Assembly: GCF_016807185.1 (NCBI RefSeq)
Contig: NZ_JAEVYN010000001.1
Location: forward strand, 2,010,161-2,074,160
Length of the DNA: 64,000 nucleotides
DNA from: Leptolyngbya sp. Cla-17
GTDB lineage: Bacteria; Cyanobacteriota; Cyanobacteriia; Leptolyngbyales; Leptolyngbyaceae
Reading direction: 5' to 3'
Each line of letters opens with the position of its first letter. Positions within the stretch are counted from its first letter, which is position 1. The notes beneath the pieces are model-generated. The model searched no databases, was not told where the DNA came from, and saw only the letters and a program-made list of their open reading frames with translations. Shown here piece by piece: positions 1-8,587 of this stretch. A program made the translations under genes and the position numbers.

Positions 1-314
1 TGCTGGTTTCTGTTGTGGAGCGCACCCGCGAAATTGGTATCCGTAAAGCGGTAGGAGCCACTAACAGTGCAGTACTTAGCCAATTTTTGACAGAAGCGAT
101 CGTCGTATCGATCATCGGCGGCGCAATTGGAATTGCTCTGGGTGTCGGGTTAGCTTTTGCTGCGGCTCAACTTTTCCGTTTTCCTTTTGTAGTTTCTCTT
201 TGGTCGATCGCCGCTGGGCTTGTTCTATCTACAACCGTAGGGTTAATCGCCGGCGTGATTCCCGCTCGTAACGCGGCTCGGCTTGATCCGATAGCGGCTC
301 TCAGAAGCGATTAG
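1..314 (+). CDS. ABC transporter permease, C-terminal end (MacB/FtsX type), partial
   Basis: The reading frame is open from the window edge, so only the last ~104 residues are present. The piece starts in the conserved signature VVERTREIGIRKAVGA, which lies between two membrane segments of MacB-like permeases. Two hydrophobic helices follow, and it ends in the typical PARNAARLDPIAALR tail. In this family the permease couples cytoplasmic ATP hydrolysis to movement of lipoproteins, peptides or lipids at the inner membrane. The partner genes lie outside the window. Its TAG stop (312-314) overlaps the TAA stop (311-313) of the convergent response regulator. The family is clear; the substrate is unknown. 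Confidence 0.9.
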   Translation, partial: LVSVVERTREIGIRKAVGATNSAVLSQFLTEAIVVSIIGGAIGIALGVGLAFAAAQLFRFPFVVSLWSIAAGLVLSTTVGLIAGVIPARNAARLDPIAALRSD

Positions 315-982
315 TTTGATGCCTGTTTTGTAGTGGGTGGCTTGTAACCTTGTTCAAACGCAAATCGAACCAGTTGAGAGCGATTTTCTAGGTCAAGTTT
401 GTTCAATATGTTACTTAAATGGGTTTGCACCGTGCGCGGACTGACAAATAAGCGATCGCCTATTTGCTTGTTGGTTAAGCCCTGCACAACCTCCCAAAAT
501 ACTTTTTCCTCTGCTGGCGTTAACGGCAGCAGAGGTTGGGGCGGATGAGCCGGACTTGCTGAGTTTTCTGAATCTGCTTTTTGCATCAGCCGAACGATTT
601 CAGAATGAATGCGCCGCGATCGCTCTAGTTGCGCCTCAATTTTTGCCAACAGCTCAAGGGGTTCAAAAGGCTTCATTAAATAGTCATCTGCTCCCATAGA
701 ATGCCCTTGTATGCGGGCTTCCACTTCTCCCTTGCTAGAGAGAAATATGAATGGAACCAACTGCCCACTGCGCATGGCTCGCAATCGACGGCAGAACTCA
801 AACCCGTCCATCTCAGGCATCATCACATCCGACACGATCAGATCAGGCGGATCTGCTTCTACAGCGCTAAGGGCTTCTGGCGCTGAACCTACACTTTGAA
901 CCAGGTAACCCCGTTTCTCTAAATAGCGCGTTAGCGCCATTCGCAGAGTCGTGTCATCATCAACCACGAGTACTCGTTTCAT
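311..982 (-). CDS. response regulator, receiver + LuxR/NarL-type HTH
   Basis: A 223-residue two-domain regulator. The N-terminal receiver has the acidic pair near residues 8-10, the phosphoacceptor Asp52 in LIVSDVMMP, and the conserved Lys in MKPFEP. The C-terminal part is a LuxR helix-turn-helix with NKQIGDRLFVSPRTVQTHLSNIL. The frame is open 29 residues further upstream, but ATG at 980-982 is preceded by AGGA at good spacing and starts directly at the receiver strand MKRVLVVDDD, so that start was chosen. No sensor kinase lies beside it. The layout resembles the Rre1/Ycf29-like gene at 51336, so the two may be paralogues. Signal and targets cannot be told from sequence. Confidence 0.9.
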   Translation of the reverse strand: MKRVLVVDDDTTLRMALTRYLEKRGYLVQSVGSAPEALSAVEADPPDLIVSDVMMPEMDGFEFCRRLRAMRSGQLVPFIFLSSKGEVEARIQGHSMGADDYLMKPFEPLELLAKIEAQLERSRRIHSEIVRLMQKADSENSASPAHPPQPLLPLTPAEEKVFWEVVQGLTNKQIGDRLFVSPRTVQTHLSNILNKLDLENRSQLVRFAFEQGYKPPTTKQASN

Positions 983-1070
983 CTGAATTTCCTGTATAGC
1001 CTGTGTAGACAGATCACCTAAAAAGATTCTGACAGTTTCTATCAGAGCTTGACCCTGTGCTAGCTTCACT

Positions 1071-1095
1071 AATCAAGTAGTTGTTCTACTTGATT
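1071..1095. promoter_or_regulatory. perfect 10-bp inverted repeat upstream of the response regulator
   Basis: AATCAAGTAG and CTACTTGATT are exact reverse complements separated by TTGTT. The site lies about 90 bp upstream of the start of the LuxR-type regulator, in the gap shared with icd. Its symmetry suits an operator for a dimeric regulator, possibly the neighbouring one. It could also form an RNA hairpin. It is not an NtcA box: the GTA and TAC triplets are 7 bp apart, not 8. Confidence 0.45.
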
Positions 1096-1366
1096 TATTT
1101 AGCATTCCCAGAGAGATGCAAATTTTCTAGGTATTCATTGCTTTTATCTCAAAAAAGCCCAAAATTTATCTGACTCAATCTGGGCATGCAGCTTCCTGCA
1201 AAGCAGTTGAAGAAGGTGTACTGACAGAAAAATTTTGCAATCTGCTCAAAAAAAACAGTTCACAGTTCCCAACTTGAGATAACCTAACCGAGCGGCATGA
1301 AGCAGGTGGCTCAAATGAGGAACCAATTACCTGATGATTGCCTGCCGTTATACTGGAGCGACATCA

Positions 1367-2791
1367 ATGACTTACGAAAAGATTAGCCCTCCAACTACGG
1401 GTTCTACGATTACGTTTCAGCATGGAGAACCTATAGTTCCGGATGACCCAATCATTCCTTTTATTCGTGGGGATGGAACCGGAATTGACCTATGGCCTGC
1501 GTCTCAACGAGTCTTTGATGCGGCTGTGGCAAGTGCTTATGGAGGAAAACGCAAAATTTCCTGGTTCAAGGTTTACACCGGCGATGAAGCTTGCGAACTG
1601 TATGGAACCTATCAATATTTACCTGAAGATACGCTGACAGCCATTAAAACTTATGGTGTAGCAATTAAAGGACCGTTGACCACGCCGATTGGTGGAGGAA
1701 TCCGATCGCTGAATGTAGCACTCCGCCAAATTTTTGATCTTTACACTTGCATTCGCCCTTGTCGCTATTACGAAGGCACTCCCTCGCCCCACAAAACGCC
1801 TGAAAAGCTAGACGTAATTATCTATCGGGAAAATACAGAGGATATTTATCTGGGGATTGAATGGAAGCAGGGGACTGAAATGTGCGATCGCTTGATCAAA
1901 ATCCTCAACGAAGATTTCATCCCTGGAACCCCAGAACATGGTAAAAAACAGATTCCTCTAGATGCAGGAATTGGCATCAAACCTATTAGCAAAATGGGAT
2001 CTCAGCGTTTGGTGCGCCGTGCCATGCAACATGCGTTGAGGTTGCCTAAAAATAAGCAAATGGTGACCCTAGTGCATAAGGGCAACATCATGAAATATAC
2101 CGAAGGGGCATTCCGCGATTGGGGCTATGAACTGGCAACGAGTGAGTTTCGAGCGGAATGCGTCACTGAGCGAGAATCTTGGATTTTGGGAAATAAAGAA
2201 AAAAATTCAGACCTCTCTCTAGAAGAAAATGCTCGGATGATTGACCCCGGCTTTGATGGATTAACTGTGGAAAAACGAGATATCATCTGTGCTGAAGTGG
2301 AGCAAGTGCTGGATGACATTTGGGAAACTCACGGAAATCGCAAGTGGAAGGAAAAGGTAATGGTGAACGATCGCATTGCCGATAGCATTTTTCAGCAGAT
2401 CCAAACCCGTCCTGATGAATACTCCATTTTGGCAACCATGAACCTGAATGGCGATTATTTATCAGATGCCGCGGCGGCGATCGTGGGTGGATTAGGGATG
2501 GGTCCTGGAGCCAATATTGGTGATTCCTGTGCCATTTTTGAAGCAACTCATGGTACAGCACCCAAACATGCTGGATTGGATCGGGTCAATCCAGGCTCAT
2601 TGATTCTTTCTGGTGTGATGATGCTGGAATATATGGGCTGGCAAGAAGCCGCAGACCTGATTAAAAAAGGCTTGGGCGAGGCAATCTCCAATCGTGAGGT
2701 AACTTACGATTTAGCCCGATTAATGGAACCGCCAGTGGAGCCGCCACTGAAATGTTCTGAGTTTGCGGAAGCGATTATTAAACGATTTTAG
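1367..2791 (+). CDS. icd: isocitrate dehydrogenase, NADP-dependent
   Basis: Oxidative decarboxylation of isocitrate to 2-oxoglutarate, the carbon skeleton for ammonium assimilation and the 2-oxoglutarate signal in cyanobacteria. The 474-residue protein has PFIRGDGTGID, the substrate-serine loop GGIRSLNVALRQ (~residues 107-118), YRENTEDIYLGIEW, the NLNGDYLSDA metal-binding segment and the FEATHGTAPKHAG cofactor loop. An insert relative to the E. coli enzyme lies around residues 275-340, as expected for cyanobacterial enzymes. Start: ATG 1367 has GGAG 8 nt upstream; an in-frame ATG at 1334 lacks one. A strong terminator follows, so it is probably monocistronic. I did not find a clear NtcA box in the 384-bp gap upstream. 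Confidence 0.96.
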   Translation: MTYEKISPPTTGSTITFQHGEPIVPDDPIIPFIRGDGTGIDLWPASQRVFDAAVASAYGGKRKISWFKVYTGDEACELYGTYQYLPEDTLTAIKTYGVAIKGPLTTPIGGGIRSLNVALRQIFDLYTCIRPCRYYEGTPSPHKTPEKLDVIIYRENTEDIYLGIEWKQGTEMCDRLIKILNEDFIPGTPEHGKKQIPLDAGIGIKPISKMGSQRLVRRAMQHALRLPKNKQMVTLVHKGNIMKYTEGAFRDWGYELATSEFRAECVTERESWILGNKEKNSDLSLEENARMIDPGFDGLTVEKRDIICAEVEQVLDDIWETHGNRKWKEKVMVNDRIADSIFQQIQTRPDEYSILATMNLNGDYLSDAAAAIVGGLGMGPGANIGDSCAIFEATHGTAPKHAGLDRVNPGSLILSGVMMLEYMGWQEAADLIKKGLGEAISNREVTYDLARLMEPPVEPPLKCSEFAEAIIKRF

Positions 2792-2817
2792 CGATCGCTG
2801 CCTGCAATTTCATGAAC

Positions 2818-2850
2818 AAGCTCCGGATCTCATGAGACCCGGAGCTTTTA
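2818..2850 (+). terminator. rho-independent terminator after icd
   Basis: AAGCTCCGG (2818-2826) pairs with CCGGAGCTT (2839-2847). The palindromic core TCTCATGAGA extends the stem across one A-C mismatch, and the hairpin ends in a T run. It lies 27 nt after the icd stop. Confidence 0.9.
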
Positions 2851-2982
2851 TTCTCAACCGTTGCGATCGCTGCACCCTGATTTAGGCTAATTGCTCATTC
2901 CCATTTAGCTTTTGAGACTTACCTTGCTGCTGAAATATTCAATTCTTAAAATTTTTGGGTAGGCGAAAGCACTGAGCGGTCG

Positions 2983-3396
2983 CTAGCTTTGCATCAACGA
3001 TAATATCGGTCCTATTAACGAACCTAATATTAGAACCGCCACACTCAAAAAACTGATACCAAATCCAGGTCCACGCTTCTTTGCCTCCTGATAATATCCC
3101 CAAGCATACAGAATGCGACCAATCACCCACACGGCTCCAATTCCGGCACCCCAATAAGGACTTACATAGATTGAAAACAGCCATAAGGCAGGCAAAAACA
3201 TAATCATTTGTTCCAAAGTGTTTTGCTGCACCCGCAGCACCCGCTCAAAGCTAGGGTCGCCCGTCATTGCGGGTGGCATTACCCCATATTTCATCCGCGC
3301 TCGACCAACGTTTAATGTAACCACCGAATACAGCAGTAGTGCCAAGCTAGTAATCAAACTAGGAAAAGCGTAGATAGATAGAGATAAACCAGCCAT
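2983..3396 (-). CDS. MAPEG family membrane protein
   Basis: A 137-residue protein with four hydrophobic helices. It carries the MAPEG signature RVQQNTLEQ around residues 53-62, which in eukaryotic relatives (microsomal glutathione transferase, leukotriene C4 synthase) contributes to glutathione binding and helix packing. Bacterial members are usually annotated only as MAPEG proteins and their substrates are unknown. It is a single gene convergent with icd. Membership in the family is clear, enzymatic activity is not. Confidence 0.88.
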   Translation of the reverse strand: MAGLSLSIYAFPSLITSLALLLYSVVTLNVGRARMKYGVMPPAMTGDPSFERVLRVQQNTLEQMIMFLPALWLFSIYVSPYWGAGIGAVWVIGRILYAWGYYQEAKKRGPGFGISFLSVAVLILGSLIGPILSLMQS

Positions 3397-3462
3397 AGAT
3401 CACTTTGTACGATGGAATTTCTAAATACTAAGGCACTGAGTGGGCTTTAGGGAGGTATGACG

Positions 3463-3597
3463 ATGAAACCATTTTGCTCGTATTGCGATCGCGATTTGTT
3501 TCCTTCCCTGTCCTTTTGTTACAAAAACTTGAGTCGTGACGATTGCTTCGCTACCCTGAGTTGCTGGAGAAATGCCCAGTTATTGCGATCGCTTTAG
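3463..3597 (+). CDS. candidate 44-residue cysteine-rich small protein
   Basis: A short open frame starting MKPFCSYCDRDLF and ending at TAG 3595-3597. A strong GGAGG (3451-3455) lies 7 nt before ATG 3463; another ATG at 3457 is too close to it. It contains five cysteines, including a CSYC pair near the start and two later ones, a spacing that could suit a small zinc site. It ends 8 nt before the next gene and could be co-transcribed and coupled with it. I do not recognise it. The ribosome binding site is the best evidence, and chance cannot be excluded at this length. Confidence 0.4.
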   Translation: MKPFCSYCDRDLFPSLSFCYKNLSRDDCFATLSCWRNAQLLRSL

Positions 3598-3605
3598 AAG
3601 GTAAA

Positions 3606-4121
3606 ATGCCTAAGTTTCAAACGATGCAAATATGGCAGCAGGCAGAACTCCTGATGCAACCTGCGTTTATTCGACTGATTGCCAATCTGGGAAAACAGCT
3701 TGAAGACTCTGATTGGCGGGGAGACTACAAAGATGTGCAAGTGTGGGCAGAGGGCACCAGTGAAAGCACAAAGGCATTAGTAATGCAGCTTCGTAGCCAG
3801 TTAGAAGGCGCAACTGAGGTGCAAACTGAGGCGATCGAACAGCAGCTATCCCAGCTTCCTACACCGTTTCCAGGATATTGGCTCTATCTTTCCCGGGGCG
3901 ATCATCAGATTACGGTTGATCTATGGGATTTGTGTTACCAAATTTGCTTTCAAAATTACGACTCAATCCATGGCACTTCCCACGCCGAAGATGAACCTAT
4001 TGGCGAAAGCGTTGCGATCGAGGTCAGTCTATTTGATGAAACAGGCGAAGTCGATTGGCACCGTCTGGATGACAAAGCCTGTCAGATTGTTAAACAAGTT
4101 TTTGCTGGCTTACCCACGTAA
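3606..4121 (+). CDS. conserved cyanobacterial hypothetical protein
   Basis: A 171-residue acidic soluble protein without membrane segments or a motif I can name. The frame is open from TTG 3543, but ATG 3606 with AAGG just upstream is the more natural start and gives the N-terminus MPKFQTMQIWQQAELLMQP. The middle is predicted to be helical; the C-terminal half contains GYWLYLSRGDHQITVDLWDLCY followed by an acidic stretch. It directly follows the small Cys-rich frame at 3463-3597. No function is proposed. Confidence 0.75.
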   Translation: MPKFQTMQIWQQAELLMQPAFIRLIANLGKQLEDSDWRGDYKDVQVWAEGTSESTKALVMQLRSQLEGATEVQTEAIEQQLSQLPTPFPGYWLYLSRGDHQITVDLWDLCYQICFQNYDSIHGTSHAEDEPIGESVAIEVSLFDETGEVDWHRLDDKACQIVKQVFAGLPT

Positions 4122-4322
4122 AAACGCTTTAGCTTAACTTGCCAAAACTGGTTCAAAGCTACATCGGAGCCGCTAGCTTGAGTAGGATGCTGAGGCAAAT
4201 CATAAACACTGCATCGATCGCAAATTCGCGGGGCTTATATCGTCTAGCCATATAAAGAGCTTCCTACTAACAAAAGGATGGTGAGATGTTACTCATCTTA
4301 AACTTCTCCTTGCTGCGCCTGC

Positions 4323-5465
4323 TTAAAATATTTGACCTGCTTTAACCGTAAAAATTTGCGAGGAATTGAGCCATTGGGCATCAAAAGAACCGAGGTGCGT
4401 TGTGGTGATTAACGTTTGAAAGCGATCTTGAATCGCATCAAGCAGTTGATTTTGACGGTTTAAGTCTAGTTCTGCCAACACATCGTCTAGTAATAGTAGC
4501 GGCGGCTCACCGATTACGTCTTCAATTAGCTTTAGCTCAGCCAGCTTTAATGCCAAGACTAAGGTGCGTTGCTGTCCTTGAGAACCATATTGGCGTGCAG
4601 ATGTTTGGTTGATACTGAAATTAACTTCATCTCGATGAGGACCCACCAGGGTTGTGTGCTGATATTGTTCGGCGATCGCCCGCTCCTGAATTTTTGCTAA
4701 AAACGCCTGCTGCACGATATTCGGGTCGTCACTTTGCAGTTCAACATTGGGCACATAGCTGACCAGTAACTCCTCTGTACTGCCGCTGATTTCGCGATGC
4801 CAATAGGTTGCCAGGGGTGCAATTCGCTGAACAACCCGCGATCGCCGTCGAATCACTCGTGTTCCGGCGACTGCCAGTTGGGCATCCCAAAGGGCAAGTT
4901 CAGAAGTAGAAGTCGATGGCTGACTCCTAACTTCAGATTCGGGGCTGACGCTCTGGGAAGCCCGGCTCCGCAACAACGCGTTGCGCTGCCGCAATATATG
5001 GGTGTATTGCTGCAAAATAGATGCGTAAATAGGCTCTAGTTGAATTAGTAATGAATCTAACCAGTTGCGACGCTGATCAGGTCCACCTCGTACTAAATCA
5101 AGGTCTAAGCTGGAAAACTGAACGATGTTCAGCATTCCTAAAAAATCTAACTGGCGACGAAGCGATTGAGCATTGAGGGCGACGGTGCGGCGGCTGGAGT
5201 TTCTAAAAGTAATAGAGAGATCAACAGCCCCTAGATCACGCTCCAGTTGAGCAGAAATTTGCCCGATCGCAGCAGCTTCTCGAATGAAGTCGCGATCGTG
5301 AGAAGTTCGATGCGATCTTAGAGTTGATAACAACTCCACTGCCTCTAGCAGGTTGGACTTACCTTGAGCGTTATTACCTACCAGAATCGTTTTAGGAGCC
5401 GAAAACTCCACCAGCTGATCTAAATAATTGCGAAACTGATGTAAGTGGAGCGATCGGAGGTACAT
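4323..5465 (-). CDS. recF: DNA replication and repair protein RecF
   Basis: SMC-like ATPase that with RecO and RecR loads RecA at single-strand gaps. The 380-residue protein has Walker A GNNAQGKSN (30-38) after the typical MYLRSLHLHQFRNY start, the RecF segment GGPDQRRNWLDSLL, the ABC-like signature QYGSQGQQRTL, and Walker B LLLLDDVLAELD. A low-complexity Ser-rich linker sits around residues 160-190 in the coiled-coil region. The length is normal. It is not in the dnaA-dnaN-recF arrangement of other bacteria; its neighbours are a P-type ATPase and a hypothetical protein, as expected for dispersed cyanobacterial genes. Confidence 0.97.
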   Translation of the reverse strand: MYLRSLHLHQFRNYLDQLVEFSAPKTILVGNNAQGKSNLLEAVELLSTLRSHRTSHDRDFIREAAAIGQISAQLERDLGAVDLSITFRNSSRRTVALNAQSLRRQLDFLGMLNIVQFSSLDLDLVRGGPDQRRNWLDSLLIQLEPIYASILQQYTHILRQRNALLRSRASQSVSPESEVRSQPSTSTSELALWDAQLAVAGTRVIRRRSRVVQRIAPLATYWHREISGSTEELLVSYVPNVELQSDDPNIVQQAFLAKIQERAIAEQYQHTTLVGPHRDEVNFSINQTSARQYGSQGQQRTLVLALKLAELKLIEDVIGEPPLLLLDDVLAELDLNRQNQLLDAIQDRFQTLITTTHLGSFDAQWLNSSQIFTVKAGQIF

Positions 5466-5560
5466 GCGACCCAGAGTAACGGCAAAGATCTATATATCTA
5501 GCAAAAGCCTATCACTCAGTGCTGATTAGCCTCAATCCTGCGATTTGTAGATTTTGCGCG

Positions 5561-8422
5561 CTATTTCTTTCTGAGTGCAACCCAGCGATAAACCAATTTC
5601 TCCATTTCGATCCAAACAAACATCAATAAACTAAATCCGACGCATACCCCTAACTCATTCAGGCTGAGATAGTGCGTTCCAAAAAAGCTGCGTAGCGCTG
5701 GCACGTAAATCAGCATGAGTTGCAAAATGCTAGTCAAAACCACAGATGCCAACACGTAGGGATTGGAGAATGGGTTCATTTCAATCGTCAAGCGAGTGCT
5801 AGAGCGAATTGCCAGCGCATGTCCCATTTGGGCGAGACAGAGAGTGGTGAACACCATTGTTTTCCAGCGATCGGGATCAGGAGTGCCTTTCGTATAGTTA
5901 TAAGCACCCACCATTAAAACGATTGACAAGATAGCAAGAATTAAACCAATTCGCAGCATATAAGCCCCTAAACCACGGGCAAAAATGCTCTCTTGTGGAT
6001 CATATGGAGGGCGTTTCATCACATTGGGGTCAGCCGGTTCGACTGCAAGCGCTAAAGCAGGCAAGCCATCCGTGACCAGATTCATCCACAAAATTTGCAG
6101 AGGTGACAATGGCACTCCTCCCAGCCCAATCAGCGGTGCCGCTGCAATCGTCAGAAGTTCACCAATGTTGCTACCTAAAATGTATTTAATAAAGCGGCGA
6201 ATGTTGTTATAAACCACCCGCCCTTCTTCGGTTGCCGCCACGATCGTCGCAAAGTTATCGTCCAGCAACACCATATCGCTCGCATCTTTGCTGACATCTG
6301 TGCCTGTAATTCCCATGGCAATACCGATATCTGCCTGTTTTAGAGCAGGAGCATCATTCACTCCATCACCGGTCATTGCAACAATGTGGTGTTTGCGCTG
6401 CAATGACTGCACAATTCGCAGCTTGTGCTCTGGTGCAACTCGTGCATAAACACTTACCTTCTCAACGACTTGATCCATCTCAGAGTCAGACATAACTTGC
6501 AATTCGCGCCCGGTCAAAACTCGCGTTGGTTGATCAGCAGCTTGATTGTCGTTGACCTGTACGATGCCTAAATCCTCTGCAACCGCTTTTGCAGTCAACT
6601 GATGATCTCCGGTAATCATGACGGTACGGATGCCTGCCGAGCGGCAACGAGCAACTGCCTCTCGGACTTCAGGACGGGGCGCATCTAACATACCTACCAA
6701 GCCCAACCAAACGAGTTCTTGTTCTACAAGATCTTCATTCTGCGTCTCTGGAACTGTTGTCAATGGTTTGCAGGAGAAACCCAGAACGCGCAGTCCTCTT
6801 TCTGCCATCTGGTTGTTGCGCTCTAAGATTTTATTGCGTTGATCAGCCGTTAGGGGTTGAGCTTCATCATCGACTTGAATTTTGGTACAGCGTTCTAGGA
6901 TCAACTCTGCCGATCCTTTGGTGAACATCATGTAGCTAGATATGTCGCTAGTTTCTATTTCTATCTCTTCTTTGTTTGATGCCTCTACAATCACACTCAT
7001 GCGCTTGCGTTCTGATGAAAAAGGAATTTCATCGACACGAGGTAGCTTACCTATGAGCAAATCTTTCTGGAAGCCTGCTTTACCTGCAACTGAGAGCAAC
7101 GCTCCTTCGGTGGGATCTCCTAAAATTACCCAGTTTCCGGCTTCTTTTTGGAGGACGGCATCGTTGCAAACCGTGCAAGCGGTGAGCAAATTGAGCAGTT
7201 CAGGCTCGTCTTCTGGGGAAACCGGAAGGGCAGAGTCTAGCTTTTCGGTAACAGTATAAAAGTTGCCAAGGGGATCATAGCCTTCACCACTGACTCGCAG
7301 AGAGGCGGTGCAGGTATCCAGGAGCTTTACAACCATTTTGTTTTGGGTCAGAGTACCCGTCTTGTCGGAACAAATGGTGGTTACGGAACCCAGGGTTTCT
7401 ACAGCAGGCAATTTGCGGATCAAGGCATTGCGTCGTACCATCCGCTGTGTGCCTAGGGCAAGGGTGACTGTAATGACGGCGGGTAAGCCTTCGGGCACGA
7501 TCGCCACTGCCATACTCAGGGACACTTCTAGTAGTTCTTGCCATGCACCTAGACCCAGATACAGGATGCCGCCAACCACAACTATAGCTACTAACACCAA
7601 TGCCCCGGTTACCAGAGTTTTACTCAGTAAATCCATCCGCCGCTGCAAAGGTGTGGGTTCTGATTCAACCGATTGCAGCATGGTAGCAATGCGCCCAAGT
7701 TCGGTTTTCATACCCGTATTGGTGACGATCGCGCTGGCTCTTCCCTGCACTACATCAGTTCCCTGGAAAATCAAGTTGGTGCGATCACCTAGGGAAGTAT
7801 CTTCGGGCAGCTCCACATTTACTGTCTTGGTGACTGCAAGAGCTTCTCCAGTAAGGGCAGCCTCACGAACTTGTAGGTTGGCTTCCTCAATCAAGCGAGC
7901 ATCGGCAGCCACTTGGACTCCAGCTTCTAACAGCATCAGATCTCCTGGCACCAAATCTTTAGAGTCTATTTCTAAAGTTTTGCCGTCTCGGATCACTCGC
8001 ACTCGTGAAGAAGTCATCCGCTTGAGGGCTGCCAAATCTTTTTCGGCTTTGATCTCTTGGAAATAACCCAATAGCCCGTTAAGGATAACGATCGCCAAAA
8101 TCGCGATCGTATCTTTAAAGGGAATTTCACCCGGTTTGATATTACCAGCTTGCAAATTGACAAAATCCAAAACACCAGACACCACTGCTACCGCAATCAG
8201 CAAGATCAGCATGATGTTTGTGAACTGATCTAGCAGAATTTGCCAGGGGCTACGTCCAGCAATTTCTTCAAGCTCATTGACTCCGTAGCGCTCACGGCTT
8301 TGCGTCACTTGGGAGGTTGTTAACCCTACTTGGCGATCGCTTTGAAAAGATTCTAGAGTCTTATCTACACTTGTCGAATGCCAAGACACAGCGGGATTTG
8401 AGGAGGGAGACTGGATTGTCAT
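5561..8422 (-). CDS. P2-type cation-transporting ATPase (PacL/Ca2+-ATPase like)
   Basis: ATP-driven ion pump of the cytoplasmic or thylakoid membrane, 953 residues. It has an N-terminal cation-ATPase domain, the TGEA actuator motif, VPEGLP in membrane helix 4, the phosphorylated Asp in CSDKTGTLTQNKM near residue 350, MITGDH and MTGDGVNDAPAL in the P domain, and NIGE/NLVTD in helices 5 and 6. The last two match the calcium ligands of SERCA. In helix 8 the SERCA glutamate position is occupied by Gln in LCLAQMGHAL, so stoichiometry or ion choice may differ. ATG 8422 was chosen over the longer frame because the family N-terminus begins there. It is divergent from the next gene. Confidence 0.93.
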   Translation of the reverse strand: MTIQSPSSNPAVSWHSTSVDKTLESFQSDRQVGLTTSQVTQSRERYGVNELEEIAGRSPWQILLDQFTNIMLILLIAVAVVSGVLDFVNLQAGNIKPGEIPFKDTIAILAIVILNGLLGYFQEIKAEKDLAALKRMTSSRVRVIRDGKTLEIDSKDLVPGDLMLLEAGVQVAADARLIEEANLQVREAALTGEALAVTKTVNVELPEDTSLGDRTNLIFQGTDVVQGRASAIVTNTGMKTELGRIATMLQSVESEPTPLQRRMDLLSKTLVTGALVLVAIVVVGGILYLGLGAWQELLEVSLSMAVAIVPEGLPAVITVTLALGTQRMVRRNALIRKLPAVETLGSVTTICSDKTGTLTQNKMVVKLLDTCTASLRVSGEGYDPLGNFYTVTEKLDSALPVSPEDEPELLNLLTACTVCNDAVLQKEAGNWVILGDPTEGALLSVAGKAGFQKDLLIGKLPRVDEIPFSSERKRMSVIVEASNKEEIEIETSDISSYMMFTKGSAELILERCTKIQVDDEAQPLTADQRNKILERNNQMAERGLRVLGFSCKPLTTVPETQNEDLVEQELVWLGLVGMLDAPRPEVREAVARCRSAGIRTVMITGDHQLTAKAVAEDLGIVQVNDNQAADQPTRVLTGRELQVMSDSEMDQVVEKVSVYARVAPEHKLRIVQSLQRKHHIVAMTGDGVNDAPALKQADIGIAMGITGTDVSKDASDMVLLDDNFATIVAATEEGRVVYNNIRRFIKYILGSNIGELLTIAAAPLIGLGGVPLSPLQILWMNLVTDGLPALALAVEPADPNVMKRPPYDPQESIFARGLGAYMLRIGLILAILSIVLMVGAYNYTKGTPDPDRWKTMVFTTLCLAQMGHALAIRSSTRLTIEMNPFSNPYVLASVVLTSILQLMLIYVPALRSFFGTHYLSLNELGVCVGFSLLMFVWIEMEKLVYRWVALRKK

Positions 8423-8587
8423 AGCAAGATAAGGGAAAGGTGTTACAGAGCAAACAGCAGTTGAGTATCGTGTTAGGATTGTACCTGACAGCACTATTAT
8501 ATAGTGCGAACTTTGCAAAAGTTAAGCCGATATGGAGGGCTTAATTTTTCACACTACTACATTATTTGACTCGCCCTCCGTCACTTT

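Noticed and set aside
1078..1090. NtcA-like site GTA...TAC upstream of icd and the response regulator
   Set aside because: The spacing between GTA and TAC is 7 bp; NtcA needs 8. The symmetry is better described as the 10-bp dyad.
2939..3184. 81-codon minus-strand frame overlapping the MAPEG gene
   Set aside because: It is out of phase with the conserved MAPEG frame and shows no domain; a shadow frame.
7308..8066. 252-codon plus-strand open frame opposite the P-type ATPase
   Set aside because: It lies fully antisense to strongly conserved ATPase motifs, and its Ser/Thr/Arg-rich composition is that of a shadow frame.
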